A stretch of DNA of 64,000 nt from Citrobacter sp. Res13-Sevr-PEB04-36 (GCF_015672735.1 NZ_JADABY010000029.1:62001-126000); one strand, 5' to 3'. Positions 9,217 to 18,620 are shown, numbered from the stretch's first letter. Numbers and translations are program-made. The notes: generated from the letters alone by a model not told the origin.

Positions 9217-10289
9217 TTTTCACCTGTTGCTAATGCGGGGGTATTTTGGCGGACTACCGCACCCGATGAGGCTCGTTCAACCATGCTTTGCAGATACTGC
9301 AGCGTGGCGTCAGGGACCAGGGATGCGATAGCCGTGAGATCTTTTTTAACCAGCAGCTTGCGCACCCAGGAGGCAGAAATCGGCATCTCCTGGAAGCACA
9401 GCCGCTCAATTTCCACCAGTTCAATCGGTGGGGCGGGGAGCGTTGGGGTCTCCAGCCAGTAGCGCATGTCGTTGTTGTACTGGGAGGTGACGGTGCAATA
9501 CGGTTCGGTACCGACGAAGCGGTGCGTGACGCCGAGTGCCGGGGCCAGATACTGACGGAAGATTTTCAGGTCTATTTCGGTGTAACAATGATTAATGACG
9601 CTCTGCTCTTTAATGAAGTAGCACGGGAACGTGGCGCGGGAAATAATGTATTCCGATCCGCGATGCACGGTTAAATGCGGAATGTCTTTTGTTCCCTTAA
9701 GCACCAGATCCAGCCGGTCTTCATACGGGAAGCGTGAGGTATCTTCTTTCACCAGAAACAGGTGCAGCCAGTCGCACTGTGCCGCTGCCTGTTGGATCAG
9801 AAAACGATGACCGTTGGTAAAGGGATTGGCGTTCATGACAATACAGCCAATTTTTTTCCCTTCACGACGCTGTTTTGTCAGTGATTCAGCGTAACGTTTC
9901 AGACGTGTGGTGCTGTTTTCCATCAGCACCATAATGCCCGGAACACTGGTCAGCGTTGAGAAACCACACTGCTTAAACAGCGCTTCGTATTCGGTTTTTG
10001 TATAAATGAAGAGATGCGTGCAGTGACGCTCGTACGCGAGATTGATGAGCTCAGTAGCCAGCGTCAGCGCTAAGCCTTCGCCGCGCACGGTTTCGCTGAT
10101 TGCGACACACTTAATGATGTTCCCGGCAATGCCACCGCAGGCAATCAGGTGGTCATCACGGGTGACGGTGATAAATACTTCAACGGTCGTATCCACGCTC
10201 AAATCATTCTCTTTCAGAAATTGAGCGATAGCCGCCATCTTTTTATTTTCTGAGCGTTTAACGTGCGAGAATATATTATTACCGAACAT
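9213..10289 (-). CDS. citC: [Citrate (pro-3S)-lyase] ligase (citrate lyase synthetase)
   Basis: 358-aa activating enzyme that acetylates the prosthetic group of citrate lyase using ATP and acetate. Two domains are visible: an N-terminal GNAT-like region (residues about 1-140, with [19 protein letters not shown]) and a C-terminal nucleotidylyltransferase domain starting at [22 protein letters not shown], whose NGHR is the HxGH-like motif, with [10 protein letters not shown] near the end. First gene of the cit operon; it diverges from dpiBA across a 389-bp AT-rich region. DpiA/CitB-type regulators activate citC promoters in E. coli and Klebsiella. Confidence 0.95.
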   Translation of the reverse strand: MFGNNIFSHVKRSENKKMAAIAQFLKENDLSVDTTVEVFITVTRDDHLIACGGIAGNIIKCVAISETVRGEGLALTLATELINLAYERHCTHLFIYTKTEYEALFKQCGFSTLTSVPGIMVLMENSTTRLKRYAESLTKQRREGKKIGCIVMNANPFTNGHRFLIQQAAAQCDWLHLFLVKEDTSRFPYEDRLDLVLKGTKDIPHLTVHRGSEYIISRATFPCYFIKEQSVINHCYTEIDLKIFRQYLAPALGVTHRFVGTEPYCTVTSQYNNDMRYWLETPTLPAPPIELVEIERLCFQEMPISASWVRKLLVKKDLTAIASLVPDATLQYLQSMVERASSGAVVRQNTPALATGEK

Positions 10290-10678
10290 AGTAAACAGTG
10301 TCCTGATGGTATATTTGTTACTGGCTTTTAGATTTTGTTGCCAGGCTTAGCAACCTGATAACGTTTTGTTTGCAAGTGAAGGGAAGGTTTTTTTATTACG
10401 GAGTATTTCTTTTTTTCCCTACTGCATACATCGTAAGGGGTATTTTAGAGGTAAATTTTGATTTATTTCACAATAAGTTAGAAGGTTTTAATGTGTTTTA
10501 TGGTTTTAAGTTTTTTAATTAACTTAACCCTGAAATAAGGTGTGGTTTTAATTTGTTTAATTGATTTAAGGTGGGGAATCTGTAACGATCCTATTTTATG
10601 CCGTGACTTGTAAATAGAACATTTCCATTACAAATACAAAGAAAAATAAGTTTCGGTTAACGTCGGTGAGGAAAGTTT
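10290..10678. promoter_or_regulatory. Divergent control region of citC and dpiBA
   Basis: 389-bp gene-free region, strikingly AT-rich from about 10375 to 10640. It must hold divergent promoters for the cit operon (minus) and dpiBA (plus). A CRP-like site, TTTGA-TTTATT-TCACA, lies at 10457-10472. The octamer GGTTTTAA occurs three times in the same orientation at 10484, 10502 and 10544. DpiA and CitB are known to bind AT-rich DNA here in relatives, so these repeats are candidate DpiA boxes by inference only. GAGGA at 10668-10672 is the dpiB ribosome-binding site. Confidence 0.7.
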
Positions 10679-12340
10679 ATGTCACAACATAAAAATAAAA
10701 CACGGTTTTCTTTTTTTCGCCGACTGGCGTTTCCATTGCGTATTTTCCTGCTGATCCTGGTAGTTTCCGTTTTTATCATCGCCGCGTTGGCAAAATACTT
10801 CACTGCCAGTTTTGAAGACTATCTGACGACACATGTCCGTGATATGGCGATGAACCAGGCTAAAATCATTGCCTCCAACGACAGTATCATCACGGCGGTG
10901 AAGCATCGAGATTACAAGCGCCTGGCGACCATTGCCGACAAGCTTCAGAGTGGAACTGATTTCGATTATGTGGTGATCGGTGACGAGAACTCTATTCGCC
11001 TCTACCACCCGAATCCGCAAAAAATTGGCTATCCTATGCAGTTTACCAAGCCCGGCGCGTTGGCAAACGGGGAAAGCTACTTCATTACCGGTAAAGGATC
11101 TATCGGGTTGGCGATGCGTGCTAAAACGCCCATTTTTGATGATGATGGCAAAATTATTGGCGTTGTCTCGATAGGCTATCTGATCAGTAAAATCGACAGC
11201 TGGCGATCGGATTTCTTACTGCCGATGGCAGGGGTGTTTCTGCTGCTGCTGTTATTACTGATGCTGCTCTCCTGGTTTTTTGCCGCCCATATTCGTCGCC
11301 AGATGCTGGGAATGGAACCCAAACAAATTGCCCGCGTGGTGCGCCAGCAGGATGCGCTGTTTAGTTCGGTCTATGAAGGCTTGATTGCCGTTGACCTGGA
11401 CGGTTGCATTACTGCTATCAATCGCAGTGCACGAAAAATGCTGGGGCTACCATCACCAGGGCGGCAGTGGTTGGGAAAACCGATTGATGAGGTCGTTAAC
11501 CCGTCGGACTTTTTTACGCAGCAGATTGCAGAGCAACGTCAGGATGCGATGGTTAATTTTAACGGGCTGAGCGTTATCGCCAACCGTGAGGCTATCCGTT
11601 CCGGCGACGAATTACTCGGGGCGATCATCAGTTTTCGTAGCAAAGATGAAATAGCCACCCTCAATGCCCAGCTTACACAAATCAAACAATATGTTGAGAG
11701 CCTGAGAACGCTGCGTCATGAACATCTGAACTGGATGTCGACCATTAATGGTCTGCTGCAAATGAAAGAGTACGATCGCGTGCTAGAGATGGTGCAGGGG
11801 GAATCCCAGGCTCAGCAGCAGCTGATTGATGACCTGCGCGGTGCCTTTGCCGATCGCCAGGTTGCCGGTCTGCTGTTTGGTAAAGTCCAGCGTGCGCGGG
11901 AATTGGGGCTCAAAATGACGATTGTCCCCGGAAGTCAACTTCGTCAACTTCCTGAAGGGCTGGATAGCACAGAGTTTGCAGCAATTGTTGGCAATCTGCT
12001 TGATAATGCATTTGAAGCCAGCTTACGTACCCAGCAAGGCAATAAGGTCGTTGAACTGTTTCTGAGTGATGAAGGGGATGAGGTCATCATTGAAGTCGCC
12101 GACCAAGGGTGCGGCGTACCGGATGCGTTACGTGAAAAAATATTTGAACAGGGTGTGAGTACCCGTACCGATGAACCAGGCGAACATGGCATCGGTTTGT
12201 ATCTGATTGCAAGTTATGTGAGGCGCTGTGATGGGGTTATTACACTTGAAGATAACTCCCCTTGCGGCACTTTATTTTCTCTATTTCTTCCGAAAGTGAA
12301 AAAAAACGATGACGGAACCATTAACGCTATTGATCGTTGA
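10679..12340 (+). CDS. dpiB: Citrate-sensing histidine kinase DpiB (CitA family)
   Basis: 553-aa membrane kinase. TM1 at about residues 20-40, a periplasmic PAS-like citrate-binding domain at about 42-178 (with RLYHPNPQKIGYP and SIGLAMRAKTPI), TM2 at about 180-202, a cytoplasmic PAS at about 222-325, then the phosphoacceptor region LRHEHLNWMSTINGLL (His347) and an HATPase domain with NLLDNAFEA (N box), ADQGCGVP and GEHGIGLYLI (G boxes). The 3' end overlaps dpiA by 32 nt. With DpiA it activates the divergent citC operon; E. coli DpiBA also affects plasmid and chromosome replication and the SOS response when overexpressed. Confidence 0.96.
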   Translation: MSQHKNKTRFSFFRRLAFPLRIFLLILVVSVFIIAALAKYFTASFEDYLTTHVRDMAMNQAKIIASNDSIITAVKHRDYKRLATIADKLQSGTDFDYVVIGDENSIRLYHPNPQKIGYPMQFTKPGALANGESYFITGKGSIGLAMRAKTPIFDDDGKIIGVVSIGYLISKIDSWRSDFLLPMAGVFLLLLLLLMLLSWFFAAHIRRQMLGMEPKQIARVVRQQDALFSSVYEGLIAVDLDGCITAINRSARKMLGLPSPGRQWLGKPIDEVVNPSDFFTQQIAEQRQDAMVNFNGLSVIANREAIRSGDELLGAIISFRSKDEIATLNAQLTQIKQYVESLRTLRHEHLNWMSTINGLLQMKEYDRVLEMVQGESQAQQQLIDDLRGAFADRQVAGLLFGKVQRARELGLKMTIVPGSQLRQLPEGLDSTEFAAIVGNLLDNAFEASLRTQQGNKVVELFLSDEGDEVIIEVADQGCGVPDALREKIFEQGVSTRTDEPGEHGIGLYLIASYVRRCDGVITLEDNSPCGTLFSLFLPKVKKNDDGTINAIDR

Positions 12341-12989
12341 GGATGAAACGCTACTGGCGGAAATGCATGCTGAGTATATCCGCCATATACCCGGTTTCAG
12401 CCAGATATGGCTGGCGGGTAATCTTGAGCAGGCGCGGATGATGATTGCGCGTTTTAAGCCCGGGCTGATTCTTCTGGATAACTATTTACCGGACGGTAAG
12501 GGCATTACCCTGTTACATGAACTGACCCAGGCTCGCTACCCTGGCGGCGTGGTGTTTACCACCGCTGCCAGCGACATGGATACGGTGTCTGAGGCTGTAC
12601 GCGGCGGTGCATTTGATTATCTCGTCAAACCAATTGCTTACGAGCGACTGGGGCAGACGCTGACGCGCTATCAGCAGCGCAGGCGTATGCTGGCGGGTAA
12701 CGATAGCGCCAGCCAAAAGCAAATTGATGAGATGTTTAACGCTTACGCGCGTGGTGAACCGAAAGGAGATTTGCCAACGGGTATTGATGCGCTCACGCTG
12801 AATGCGGTGCTGAAATTATTCGCCGATCCGACCGTGCATCATACTGCAGAAACCATCGCACAGGCGTTGACCATCAGCCGCACGACATCCAGGCGCTACC
12901 TGGAATACTGCGCCAGCCGCCATTTGATTATTGCCGAGATTATTCACGGGAAGGTTGGGCGGCCGCAGCGTATTTACCACGGCGGCTAA
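12309..12989 (+). CDS. dpiA: Response regulator DpiA (CitB family)
   Basis: 226 aa. The N-terminal receiver has the acidic pair E11-D12, the phosphorylation site D57 in LILLDNYLPDGKG, and the conserved lysine in FDYLVKP. The C-terminal part carries a helix-turn-helix typical of the CitB/DcuR family (TAETIAQALTISRTTSRRYLEY). Overlap with dpiB by 32 nt indicates a two-gene operon. Expected to activate citC-citT under anaerobic citrate growth. A REP pair follows the gene and separates it from convergent dcuC. Confidence 0.96.
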   Translation: MTEPLTLLIVEDETLLAEMHAEYIRHIPGFSQIWLAGNLEQARMMIARFKPGLILLDNYLPDGKGITLLHELTQARYPGGVVFTTAASDMDTVSEAVRGGAFDYLVKPIAYERLGQTLTRYQQRRRMLAGNDSASQKQIDEMFNAYARGEPKGDLPTGIDALTLNAVLKLFADPTVHHTAETIAQALTISRTTSRRYLEYCASRHLIIAEIIHGKVGRPQRIYHGG

Positions 12990-13004
12990 ATGCGGATTTC
13001 TGAC

Positions 13005-13092
13005 GTAGGCCGGATAAGATGCTTTAGTATCGACATCCGGCAACGTGCGGTTGCAATGCCGGATGGCGGCGTAACCGCCTGATCCGGCCTAC
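13005..13092. repeat. REP pair (BIME) between dpiA and dcuC
   Basis: Two inverted REP units: GTAGGCCGGATAAG starts at 13005 and the mirror CCGCCTGATCCGGCCTAC ends at 13092, with ATGCCGGATGGCGGCG inside. Such bacterial interspersed mosaic elements bind gyrase or IHF in E. coli and often lie between convergent genes, as here. Confidence 0.9.
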
Positions 13093-13105
13093 ATTTTGTT
13101 CGCTA

Positions 13106-14488
13106 TCACCCCCCAATTACGGCGGTTGTAGCGGGCACCATCACTTCCGTGGCGATAATCACAATCAGCAGTCCGACCATTACCGGCACAGAAGTTCGCT
13201 TGACTACCTCAAACGGTGAAATCTTCGCCATACCCGCAACGGCGACTACCACGCCGGAGACCGGGGAGATAGTACGCCCCAGGTTCGATGCTTGCAGCAT
13301 AGGGATGGAGAGGTAAGCCGGGTTAATACCAGAGGAGTGCGCCAGTTTCGGGATCATCTCAACAAAGGCATAGAATGGCGCATTACCGGAACCGGTGGTC
13401 ATCGCGGCCAGCATGGTCAGAATAACCAGCACCAGCATCAGAATAATGCTCGCAGAGCCAAACGAGGTGGCGATCGAAATCAGGCTCTGAATAAAGCCGA
13501 TTGTGCTCAGACCCTGGGCGAAAACCCCGGCGGCAACTAACAGCATGACTACGTTAGCAAAGGCGTCTGCCATGCCGCGGTAGGCCACTTCCAGACCCGA
13601 GAATACCTTCTGGGTATTGAACCCACGGACAAACTCCAGCACCGCGGCGATAAGCATGCACAGCACCAGAATGGTAATGATGTGCAGTTGCGGCCCCCAT
13701 TTACCATCAAAAATGAGAACCCCGACAATCGGGGTAAACGGCAGGATGGCGTAAAACGACGGGGCGGTAGTGGTGATTTCGGCCACGTCTAACATTTCGT
13801 GAGAAACGTTCTCTTTTTTGTCCAGGTAACGTTGCCAGAAAAAGTGAGCAATCGCCATGCCGATAATGGCGGCAATTGAAATCGGCAGTGTGGTTTTAAA
13901 CGCGAAGTCGATCAGCGGCATTTCTGCGGCTTTGGCGGCGAGAACCACATCACCCGACGTGGGGGAAAGAATAATTGCGGCGGGTGAGGCGCAAATTGCC
14001 GCTGCAGCACCGCGACTGATACCCACGTTAACCATGACTGGAAAGAGGGTTGCCATTAGCAGTACGCCCAGCCCCGTCGCTGAAGAGACCGCCAGTGACA
14101 TCAGGCAGGCGACAAAGTAGGCGGCAATCATTAACACATAGGGTGAGTTGATATATTGCAGTGGTTTGGAGGCCAGTTTAACGACCATGTCGTTTGCGCC
14201 AATGTGCGTCATGTAGGCGGCAAAACCACACAGCATCATGATCATCATGCCGAGATCGCCACCGCGGCTCATCAGCAAAATTTTAATGTATTCAACGATA
14301 TCTGTTGCCGTGTAGCCAGTACTTTCGGCACTACCAGGTAGAACTTTATGACCCATCAGGGCGCTGATAATCAGTAAAACCAAGCCACCGACAAATAGTA
14401 CGCCGGTCGCGGAATAACCTTTAATGATGTAGCGTGCTACACCTACAATAACCATAACTCCGATAAGGAGTTCTATAAATGTCAACAT
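13106..14488 (-). CDS. dcuC: Anaerobic C4-dicarboxylate carrier DcuC
   Basis: 460-aa inner-membrane transporter close to E. coli DcuC, with about 11-12 hydrophobic spans. In fermenting cells DcuC mainly exports succinate, which fits the neighbouring citrate fermentation genes. The start is set at ATG 14488: GGGGAA lies 5 nt upstream and the protein then begins MLTFIELLIG as in E. coli; a GTG five codons further upstream is less likely. An FNR-like site lies about 100 bp upstream. Confidence 0.95.
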   Translation of the reverse strand: MLTFIELLIGVMVIVGVARYIIKGYSATGVLFVGGLVLLIISALMGHKVLPGSAESTGYTATDIVEYIKILLMSRGGDLGMMIMMLCGFAAYMTHIGANDMVVKLASKPLQYINSPYVLMIAAYFVACLMSLAVSSATGLGVLLMATLFPVMVNVGISRGAAAAICASPAAIILSPTSGDVVLAAKAAEMPLIDFAFKTTLPISIAAIIGMAIAHFFWQRYLDKKENVSHEMLDVAEITTTAPSFYAILPFTPIVGVLIFDGKWGPQLHIITILVLCMLIAAVLEFVRGFNTQKVFSGLEVAYRGMADAFANVVMLLVAAGVFAQGLSTIGFIQSLISIATSFGSASIILMLVLVILTMLAAMTTGSGNAPFYAFVEMIPKLAHSSGINPAYLSIPMLQASNLGRTISPVSGVVVAVAGMAKISPFEVVKRTSVPVMVGLLIVIIATEVMVPATTAVIGG

Positions 14489-14950
14489 TATTTCCCCTGT
14501 CACATTGACGCCCAGAAAGTAAAAAAACTAAAAAAAGCATAAAACGGTGAGAGAATGTGCCTAATAAACAGATAACTCTTGCTGATTGAAATCAATAAAA
14601 ATACGGATTAAACCAATGGCTGAGCCATTTTTTCAACATAGCGGATGAACAGGGAATGCTGCAATAAAAAAGTGTGAAGTAATCTGTTGTTGTATGGTTT
14701 TTGATATCCAGTTGATCTTATTTTGTTTGTTTATTGTTAATTAATTTCACATCTGCGGATAAAAAGAGCAAGTTATTGATATTAAGAAAACAATAGCCGC
14801 ATTTGATAAGACTTATGAAATATAAGGAAAATGATCTCCGCACCATATGCAGGGAATAATCTGATTTTTATCGTTAAACATTTTCGTTAAGTTAACATTA
14901 AAGATGACTTTGCTACAATTAATGCAGAACCCCAGAATGGTAATTACGTT
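14489..14950. promoter_or_regulatory. Divergent dcuC-pagP intergenic region
   Basis: 462-bp AT-rich gene-free stretch holding the divergent promoters of dcuC and pagP. A near-consensus FNR site, CTGAT-TGAA-ATCAA, lies at 14582-14595; its centre would suit an activated dcuC promoter with a start near 14547. Upstream of pagP three GTTAA motifs (14873, 14886, 14891) occur, but their spacing does not match the 11-bp period of a PhoP box, so PhoP control is not shown. No open reading frame of interest was seen. Confidence 0.6.
14582..14595 (-). promoter_or_regulatory. FNR-like site upstream of dcuC
   Basis: CTGATTGAAATCAA matches TTGAT-N4-ATCAA at 9 of 10 positions. E. coli dcuC is anaerobically activated by FNR. 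The site centre is 100 bp upstream of the dcuC ATG, which leaves room for a class II promoter and a leader of about 60 nt. Site identity is inferred from the match and the gene. Confidence 0.65.
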
Positions 14951-15514
14951 GTGATTGTCGCGAAGCGCTATTTCCTGTTTATTTCATTTCTTTTTATTCA
15001 GTTGGCTGTTATTCCACAGGCCACTGCTGAAGATAAAGGCTGGTTTGCTACCTTTAAACAAAACGTCAGCGAAACCTGGCAGCTGCCGGAGCATTATGAC
15101 CTGTATGTGCCCGCCATTACCTGGCATGCGCGATTTGCCTACGATAAAGATAAAACAGATCGTTACAATGAACGTCCCTGGGGAGCGGGATTTGGTCAGT
15201 CCCGTTGGGATGATAAAGGCAACTGGCACGGGCTTTATATTATGGCCTTTAAGGATTCCTACAATAAGTGGGAGCCCATCGGAGGATATGGCTGGGAAAA
15301 AACCTGGCGCCCGCTGGCCGATGATAACTTCCACGCTGGTCTGGGCTTTACCGCTGGTTTCACCGCGCGTGATAACTGGAACTACATTCCTGTACCGGTG
15401 ATACTGCCACTGGCATCGATAGGTTATGGTCCGGCAACATTTCAGATGACCTACATACCCGGTACGTATAATAACGGGAATGTCTATTTTGCCTGGATGC
15501 GTTTCCAGTTTTGA
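14951..15514 (+). CDS. pagP: Lipid A palmitoyltransferase PagP
   Basis: 187-aa outer-membrane beta-barrel enzyme (8 strands) that moves palmitate from phospholipid to lipid A. A signal peptide of about 26 residues ends QATA. Catalytic residues known from E. coli (mature His33, Asp76, Ser77) are present as His59 in ITWHARF and Asp102-Ser103 in AFKDSYNKW. The C-terminus ends in the aromatic FAWMRFQF typical of barrel proteins. The start is GTG at 14951; no ATG in frame fits. A five-codon upstream reading frame (14937-14954) ends inside this GTG. In Salmonella pagP is PhoPQ-regulated. Confidence 0.94.
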   Translation: MIVAKRYFLFISFLFIQLAVIPQATAEDKGWFATFKQNVSETWQLPEHYDLYVPAITWHARFAYDKDKTDRYNERPWGAGFGQSRWDDKGNWHGLYIMAFKDSYNKWEPIGGYGWEKTWRPLADDNFHAGLGFTAGFTARDNWNYIPVPVILPLASIGYGPATFQMTYIPGTYNNGNVYFAWMRFQF

Positions 15515-15623
15515 TGAACGACATGGATTGTTATACGGATAACTTAAAATCAATAAAAACAATGTGTTGTAATGATTGTGGCAAAAATAACGCGACATTT
15601 ATCACTTTTTGGCAAAGTTCGAC

Positions 15624-15676
15624 TGGACAAAGTCCACCACAATTGTTGTACTGATACCCGACACAGCATTTGTGTC
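15624..15676 (+). promoter_or_regulatory. Two hairpins in the cspE leader
   Basis: TGGAC-AAA-GTCCA at 15624-15636 and GACACA-GCATT-TGTGTC at 15660-15676 lie just upstream of the cspE ribosome-binding site (AAAGG about 15690); the second is followed by TATTTTT. They resemble structured leaders of csp genes that control translation or act as attenuators. Function is inferred. Confidence 0.5.
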
Positions 15677-15701
15677 TATTTTTCATGTAAAGGTAATTTT
15701 G

Positions 15702-15911
15702 ATGTCTAAGATTAAAGGTAACGTTAAGTGGTTTAATGAGTCCAAAGGATTCGGTTTCATTACTCCGGAAGATGGCAGCAAAGATGTGTTCGTACACTTC
15801 TCTGCAATCCAGACCAATGGTTTTAAAACTCTGGCTGAAGGTCAGCGTGTAGAGTTCGAAATCACTAACGGTGCCAAAGGCCCTTCTGCTGCAAACGTAA
15901 CCGCTCTGTAA
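15702..15911 (+). CDS. cspE: Cold-shock-like protein CspE
   Basis: 69-aa single cold-shock domain, matching E. coli CspE residue for residue over most of its length. RNP1 (KGFGFI) and RNP2 (VFVHF) single-strand nucleic-acid-binding motifs are present. CspE is made at 37 C, melts RNA hairpins and acts as an antiterminator. The start is ATG 15702 ([11 protein letters not shown]) with AAAGG upstream; longer in-frame starts would include leader sequence. A terminator follows directly. Confidence 0.97.
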   Translation: MSKIKGNVKWFNESKGFGFITPEDGSKDVFVHFSAIQTNGFKTLAEGQRVEFEITNGAKGPSAANVTAL

Positions 15912-15932
15912 GCATACGACAGCAAGAATTCA

Positions 15933-15958
15933 AAACCCGCTTAATTGCGGGTTTTTTT
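15933..15958. terminator. Terminator between cspE and crcB
   Basis: 8-bp stem (AAACCCGC / GCGGGTTT) with a 6-nt loop and a run of seven T on the plus strand. Convergent crcB ends 5 nt away, and the A residues before the stem give a shorter U tract on the minus strand, so it may serve both genes. Confidence 0.9.
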
Positions 15959-15962
15959 ATAT

Positions 15963-16346
15963 TCAGTGCGCCGAAGAGGCGGAAACCAACCAGAATGCCA
16001 GGGCGGTCATTGCGAAAGACCCCAACAGATTGATCAGTACGTTCACCATTGCCCAGCCAAAACGCCCATCTTGCAGTAAAAACACCACCTCTGCTGAGAA
16101 GGTTGAGAAGGTGGTCAGCCCCCCGCAAAAACCTGTCGTAATCAATACTTTCCACATAGGGTCAATGTGGGTCATACGATTAAACCAGGCGAGTCCCAGA
16201 CCAATGATAAACGCGCCAATTAGGTTTGCAGCCAGCGTGCCGAAGGGAATAGCTTGATGAAGTGGGTTAAATCGCATGCTCAACAGCCATCTGGCTACGC
16301 TACCTGTACCGCCGCCAATAAAAACCGCTAAAAGGAGTTGTGACAC
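15963..16346 (-). CDS. crcB: Fluoride channel Fluc/CrcB
   Basis: 127-aa inner-membrane protein with four hydrophobic helices, the same length as E. coli CrcB. Family motifs: [10 protein letters not shown] at the N-terminus, [10 protein letters not shown] in TM2 and [13 protein letters not shown] in TM3. It forms a dual-topology dimer that exports fluoride. The start is GTG at 16346, the only start giving the family N-terminus; an out-of-frame ATG lies 3 nt before. I see no fluoride riboswitch in the 89 bp upstream. Confidence 0.95.
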   Translation of the reverse strand: MSQLLLAVFIGGGTGSVARWLLSMRFNPLHQAIPFGTLAANLIGAFIIGLGLAWFNRMTHIDPMWKVLITTGFCGGLTTFSTFSAEVVFLLQDGRFGWAMVNVLINLLGSFAMTALAFWLVSASSAH

Positions 16347-16435
16347 TGCATAATCCTGCTATTTGGTTGTATATAGTGTGAGTGTAACGCCGAATAATCA
16401 TCATTGGCGAGCCTAACGGTTTTTCAGGAGGGAAT

Positions 16436-17224
16436 ATGTTCGTTGCAGCAGGGCAATTTGCCGTGGGTCCCTCATGGGAGAAAAACGCTGAAACCTGTGT
16501 GTCATTGATGTCGCAGGCCGCAGGCGAGGGTGTCGCATTGTTGGTATTGCCTGAAGCGTTGCTGGCCCGTGACGATCTTGACCCCGAGCTGTCAGTGAAA
16601 TCAGCTCAATTGCTGGAAGGGGGATTTCTGACGCGGTTACTGCGAGAAAGCGCACAGAATGACATGACAACCATCCTGACAATTCATGTTCCCTCACTGC
16701 CGGGACGGGCGTTTAACATGCTGGTGGCGCTACGAGGCGGAAAGGTTGTTGCTCATTACGCTAAATTACATCTCTACGATGCTTTTTCAATTCAGGAGTC
16801 GCGTAATGTTGATGCAGGGGACGCCGTGGCGCCGCTGTTGGACGTGGAAGGCCTTAAGGTAGGGTTGATGACCTGTTATGATTTACGCTTCCCTGAGCTG
16901 GCGTTAGCGCATGCTTTGCAGGGGGCGGAAATTCTGGTGCTCCCGGCAGCCTGGGTACGTGGCGCACTAAAAGAACATCATTGGGCTACGCTGCTGGCGG
17001 CAAGGGCTCTGGATGCAACCTGTTATTTGATTGCTGCTGGCGAGTGCGGTAATAAGAATATCGGTCAAAGCCGGGTAATTGATCCGTTTGGGGTGACGAT
17101 TGCCGCTGCCGCAGAAACGCCTGCACTGATCGTCACTGAGATTTCTACTGAACGGGTAAGGCAAGTCAGGGCGCAGCTTCCGGTGTTACGTAACCGACGA
17201 TTTGCGCCACCGCAATTATTATGA
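16436..17224 (+). CDS. ybeM: Nitrilase-superfamily amidase YbeM (deaminated glutathione amidase type)
   Basis: 262-aa carbon-nitrogen hydrolase. The Glu-Lys-Cys triad is complete: Glu40 in LVLPEALL, Lys110 in [11 protein letters not shown] and Cys147 in [12 protein letters not shown]. The Nit1/YbeM group hydrolyses deaminated glutathione, a metabolite-repair reaction in the cytosol. The gene is full length here, whereas the E. coli K-12 copy is known to be truncated. AGGAGG precedes the ATG at 16436. It shares the strand with tatE, 128 bp downstream. Confidence 0.93.
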   Translation: MFVAAGQFAVGPSWEKNAETCVSLMSQAAGEGVALLVLPEALLARDDLDPELSVKSAQLLEGGFLTRLLRESAQNDMTTILTIHVPSLPGRAFNMLVALRGGKVVAHYAKLHLYDAFSIQESRNVDAGDAVAPLLDVEGLKVGLMTCYDLRFPELALAHALQGAEILVLPAAWVRGALKEHHWATLLAARALDATCYLIAAGECGNKNIGQSRVIDPFGVTIAAAAETPALIVTEISTERVRQVRAQLPVLRNRRFAPPQLL

Positions 17225-17242
17225 CGTTTTTTTAAACAAGAC

Positions 17243-17271
17243 TTGATTCACCTTGTTACAGATTGCTATTG
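17243..17271 (+). promoter_or_regulatory. Candidate sigma-70 promoter of tatE
   Basis: TTGATT (17243-17248), 17-bp spacer and CTATTG (17266-17271) lie about 80 bp upstream of the tatE ATG. The -10 match is moderate, so this is only a candidate. Confidence 0.35.
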
Positions 17272-17352
17272 TGTGCCCGCGTCGAAAGGCCGTTAAAATT
17301 CTCAGGTTAATATGGCGCGTTATGCAGCCTGGTTTAAGTGAAGAAGGTATCT

Positions 17353-17556
17353 ATGGGTGAGATTAGTATTACCAAACTGCTGGTGGTTGCCGCACTGGTC
17401 GTTCTACTGTTTGGTACCAAGAAGTTACGTACACTGGGTGGAGACCTGGGAACGGCAATTAAAGGCTTCAAGAAAGCGATGAACGATGAAAATGCCGAAG
17501 CAAAGAAAGATGCTGATGGTAGCGTTCAGGCTGAAAAGCTTTCTCATAAAGAGTAA
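17353..17556 (+). CDS. tatE: Sec-independent translocase component TatE
   Basis: 67-aa TatA paralogue. One N-terminal membrane helix (about residues 6-21, [18 protein letters not shown]) is followed by the TKKL hinge and an amphipathic helix ([16 protein letters not shown]), then a charged tail. It works with TatABC in twin-arginine export. The start is ATG 17353 (MGEISITK), the family start; an in-frame upstream GTG at 17338 would add five residues. The gene is monocistronic, with a strong terminator after it. Confidence 0.96.
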   Translation: MGEISITKLLVVAALVVLLFGTKKLRTLGGDLGTAIKGFKKAMNDENAEAKKDADGSVQAEKLSHKE

Positions 17557-17596
17557 TGTCAGGAGCATGATGCTCATACTGCATACTCTGCATGAA

Positions 17597-17625
17597 AAAA
17601 AACCGGCGATTTGCCGGTTTTTTTA
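17597..17625. terminator. Bidirectional terminator between tatE and lipA
   Basis: 8-bp stem AAACCGGC/GCCGGTTT around GATTT, with T run on the plus strand and A run on the other side giving a U tract for lipA. Confidence 0.9.
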
Positions 17626-17654
17626 TTGCTGAAATGTAAGTGAGTATTACGCGA

Positions 17655-18620
17655 TCACTTCACTTCCAGCCCTTTTGCCTGCATGTCTGCATGGTATGAA
17701 GAACGCACAAACGGACCGCAAGCCGCATGGGTAAAGCCCATAGCCATGGCTTCCGCTTTCATCTCATCGAACTCGTCCGGGCTAACATAGCGCTGAACAG
17801 GCAAATGGTGACGGCTCGGCTGCAAATACTGTCCCAGCGTCAGCATGGTGACGCCATGGCGACGCAGGTCGCGCATGACTTCAATGATTTCAGCGTTGGT
17901 TTCGCCCAGTCCCACCATCAGACCCGATTTGGTTGGGATCTCCGGATGGGCTTCTTTGAAACGTTCCAGCAGCTTCAGCGACCAGTTGTAATCAGCACCT
18001 GGACGTACATTGCGGTATATACGCGGTACGTTTTCGAGGTTGTGGTTGAATACGTCCGGCGGCGTAGCGGTGAGGATATCCAGTGCGCGATCCATACGAC
18101 CACGGAAATCAGGCACCAGCGTTTCGATTTTAATCGACGGGCTTTTTTCACGGATAGCTGTGATGCAGTCCGCAAAGTGCTGAGCACCGCCATCGCGCAG
18201 ATCGTCGCGATCGACGGAGGTGATGACGACATAGCGCAACGCCATGTCCGCAATGGTCTGAGCCAGTTTTAATGGTTCATTGGCATCCGGGGCAACCGGA
18301 CGTCCATGGGCCACGTCACAGAATGGGCAACGGCGGGTACAGATCGCGCCGAGGATCATAAAGGTTGCGGTACCGTGATTGAAACATTCAGCCAGGTTAG
18401 GGCAGGAAGCTTCTTCGCAGACAGAGTGCAGGCCATTTTTGCGCATTGCTGCTTTGATGCCCTGGATGCGAGTGGAGTCCGCTGGCAGTTTTATTTTCAT
18501 CCATTCCGGTTTACGCAGCAGGGCTTCGCGCTCTGTTGCTACATTTTTTACCGGGATAAGAGCCATCTTATCGGCATCGCGGTATTTAACACCGCGTTCC
18601 ATCACAATGGGTTTACTCAT
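17655..18620 (-). CDS. lipA: Lipoyl synthase
   Basis: 321-aa radical-SAM enzyme, same length as E. coli LipA. Both clusters are visible: the auxiliary one with C68, C73 and C79 ([12 protein letters not shown]) and the radical-SAM one with C94, C98 and C101 (CTRRCPFC). It inserts two sulfur atoms into octanoyl groups on E2 and H proteins made by LipB. Unlike E. coli, no gene lies between lipA and lipB. Confidence 0.98.
   Translation of the reverse strand: MSKPIVMERGVKYRDADKMALIPVKNVATEREALLRKPEWMKIKLPADSTRIQGIKAAMRKNGLHSVCEEASCPNLAECFNHGTATFMILGAICTRRCPFCDVAHGRPVAPDANEPLKLAQTIADMALRYVVITSVDRDDLRDGGAQHFADCITAIREKSPSIKIETLVPDFRGRMDRALDILTATPPDVFNHNLENVPRIYRNVRPGADYNWSLKLLERFKEAHPEIPTKSGLMVGLGETNAEIIEVMRDLRRHGVTMLTLGQYLQPSRHHLPVQRYVSPDEFDEMKAEAMAMGFTHAACGPFVRSSYHADMQAKGLEVK

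Noticed and set aside
14873-14895. PhoP box upstream of pagP
   Set aside because: GTTAA motifs are present, but the spacing (13 and 5 bp) does not match the 11-bp repeat of a PhoP box.
16347-16435. Fluoride riboswitch upstream of crcB
   Set aside because: The short upstream stretch lacks the conserved fluoride aptamer core and has no suitable pseudoknot; E. coli crcB also has none.
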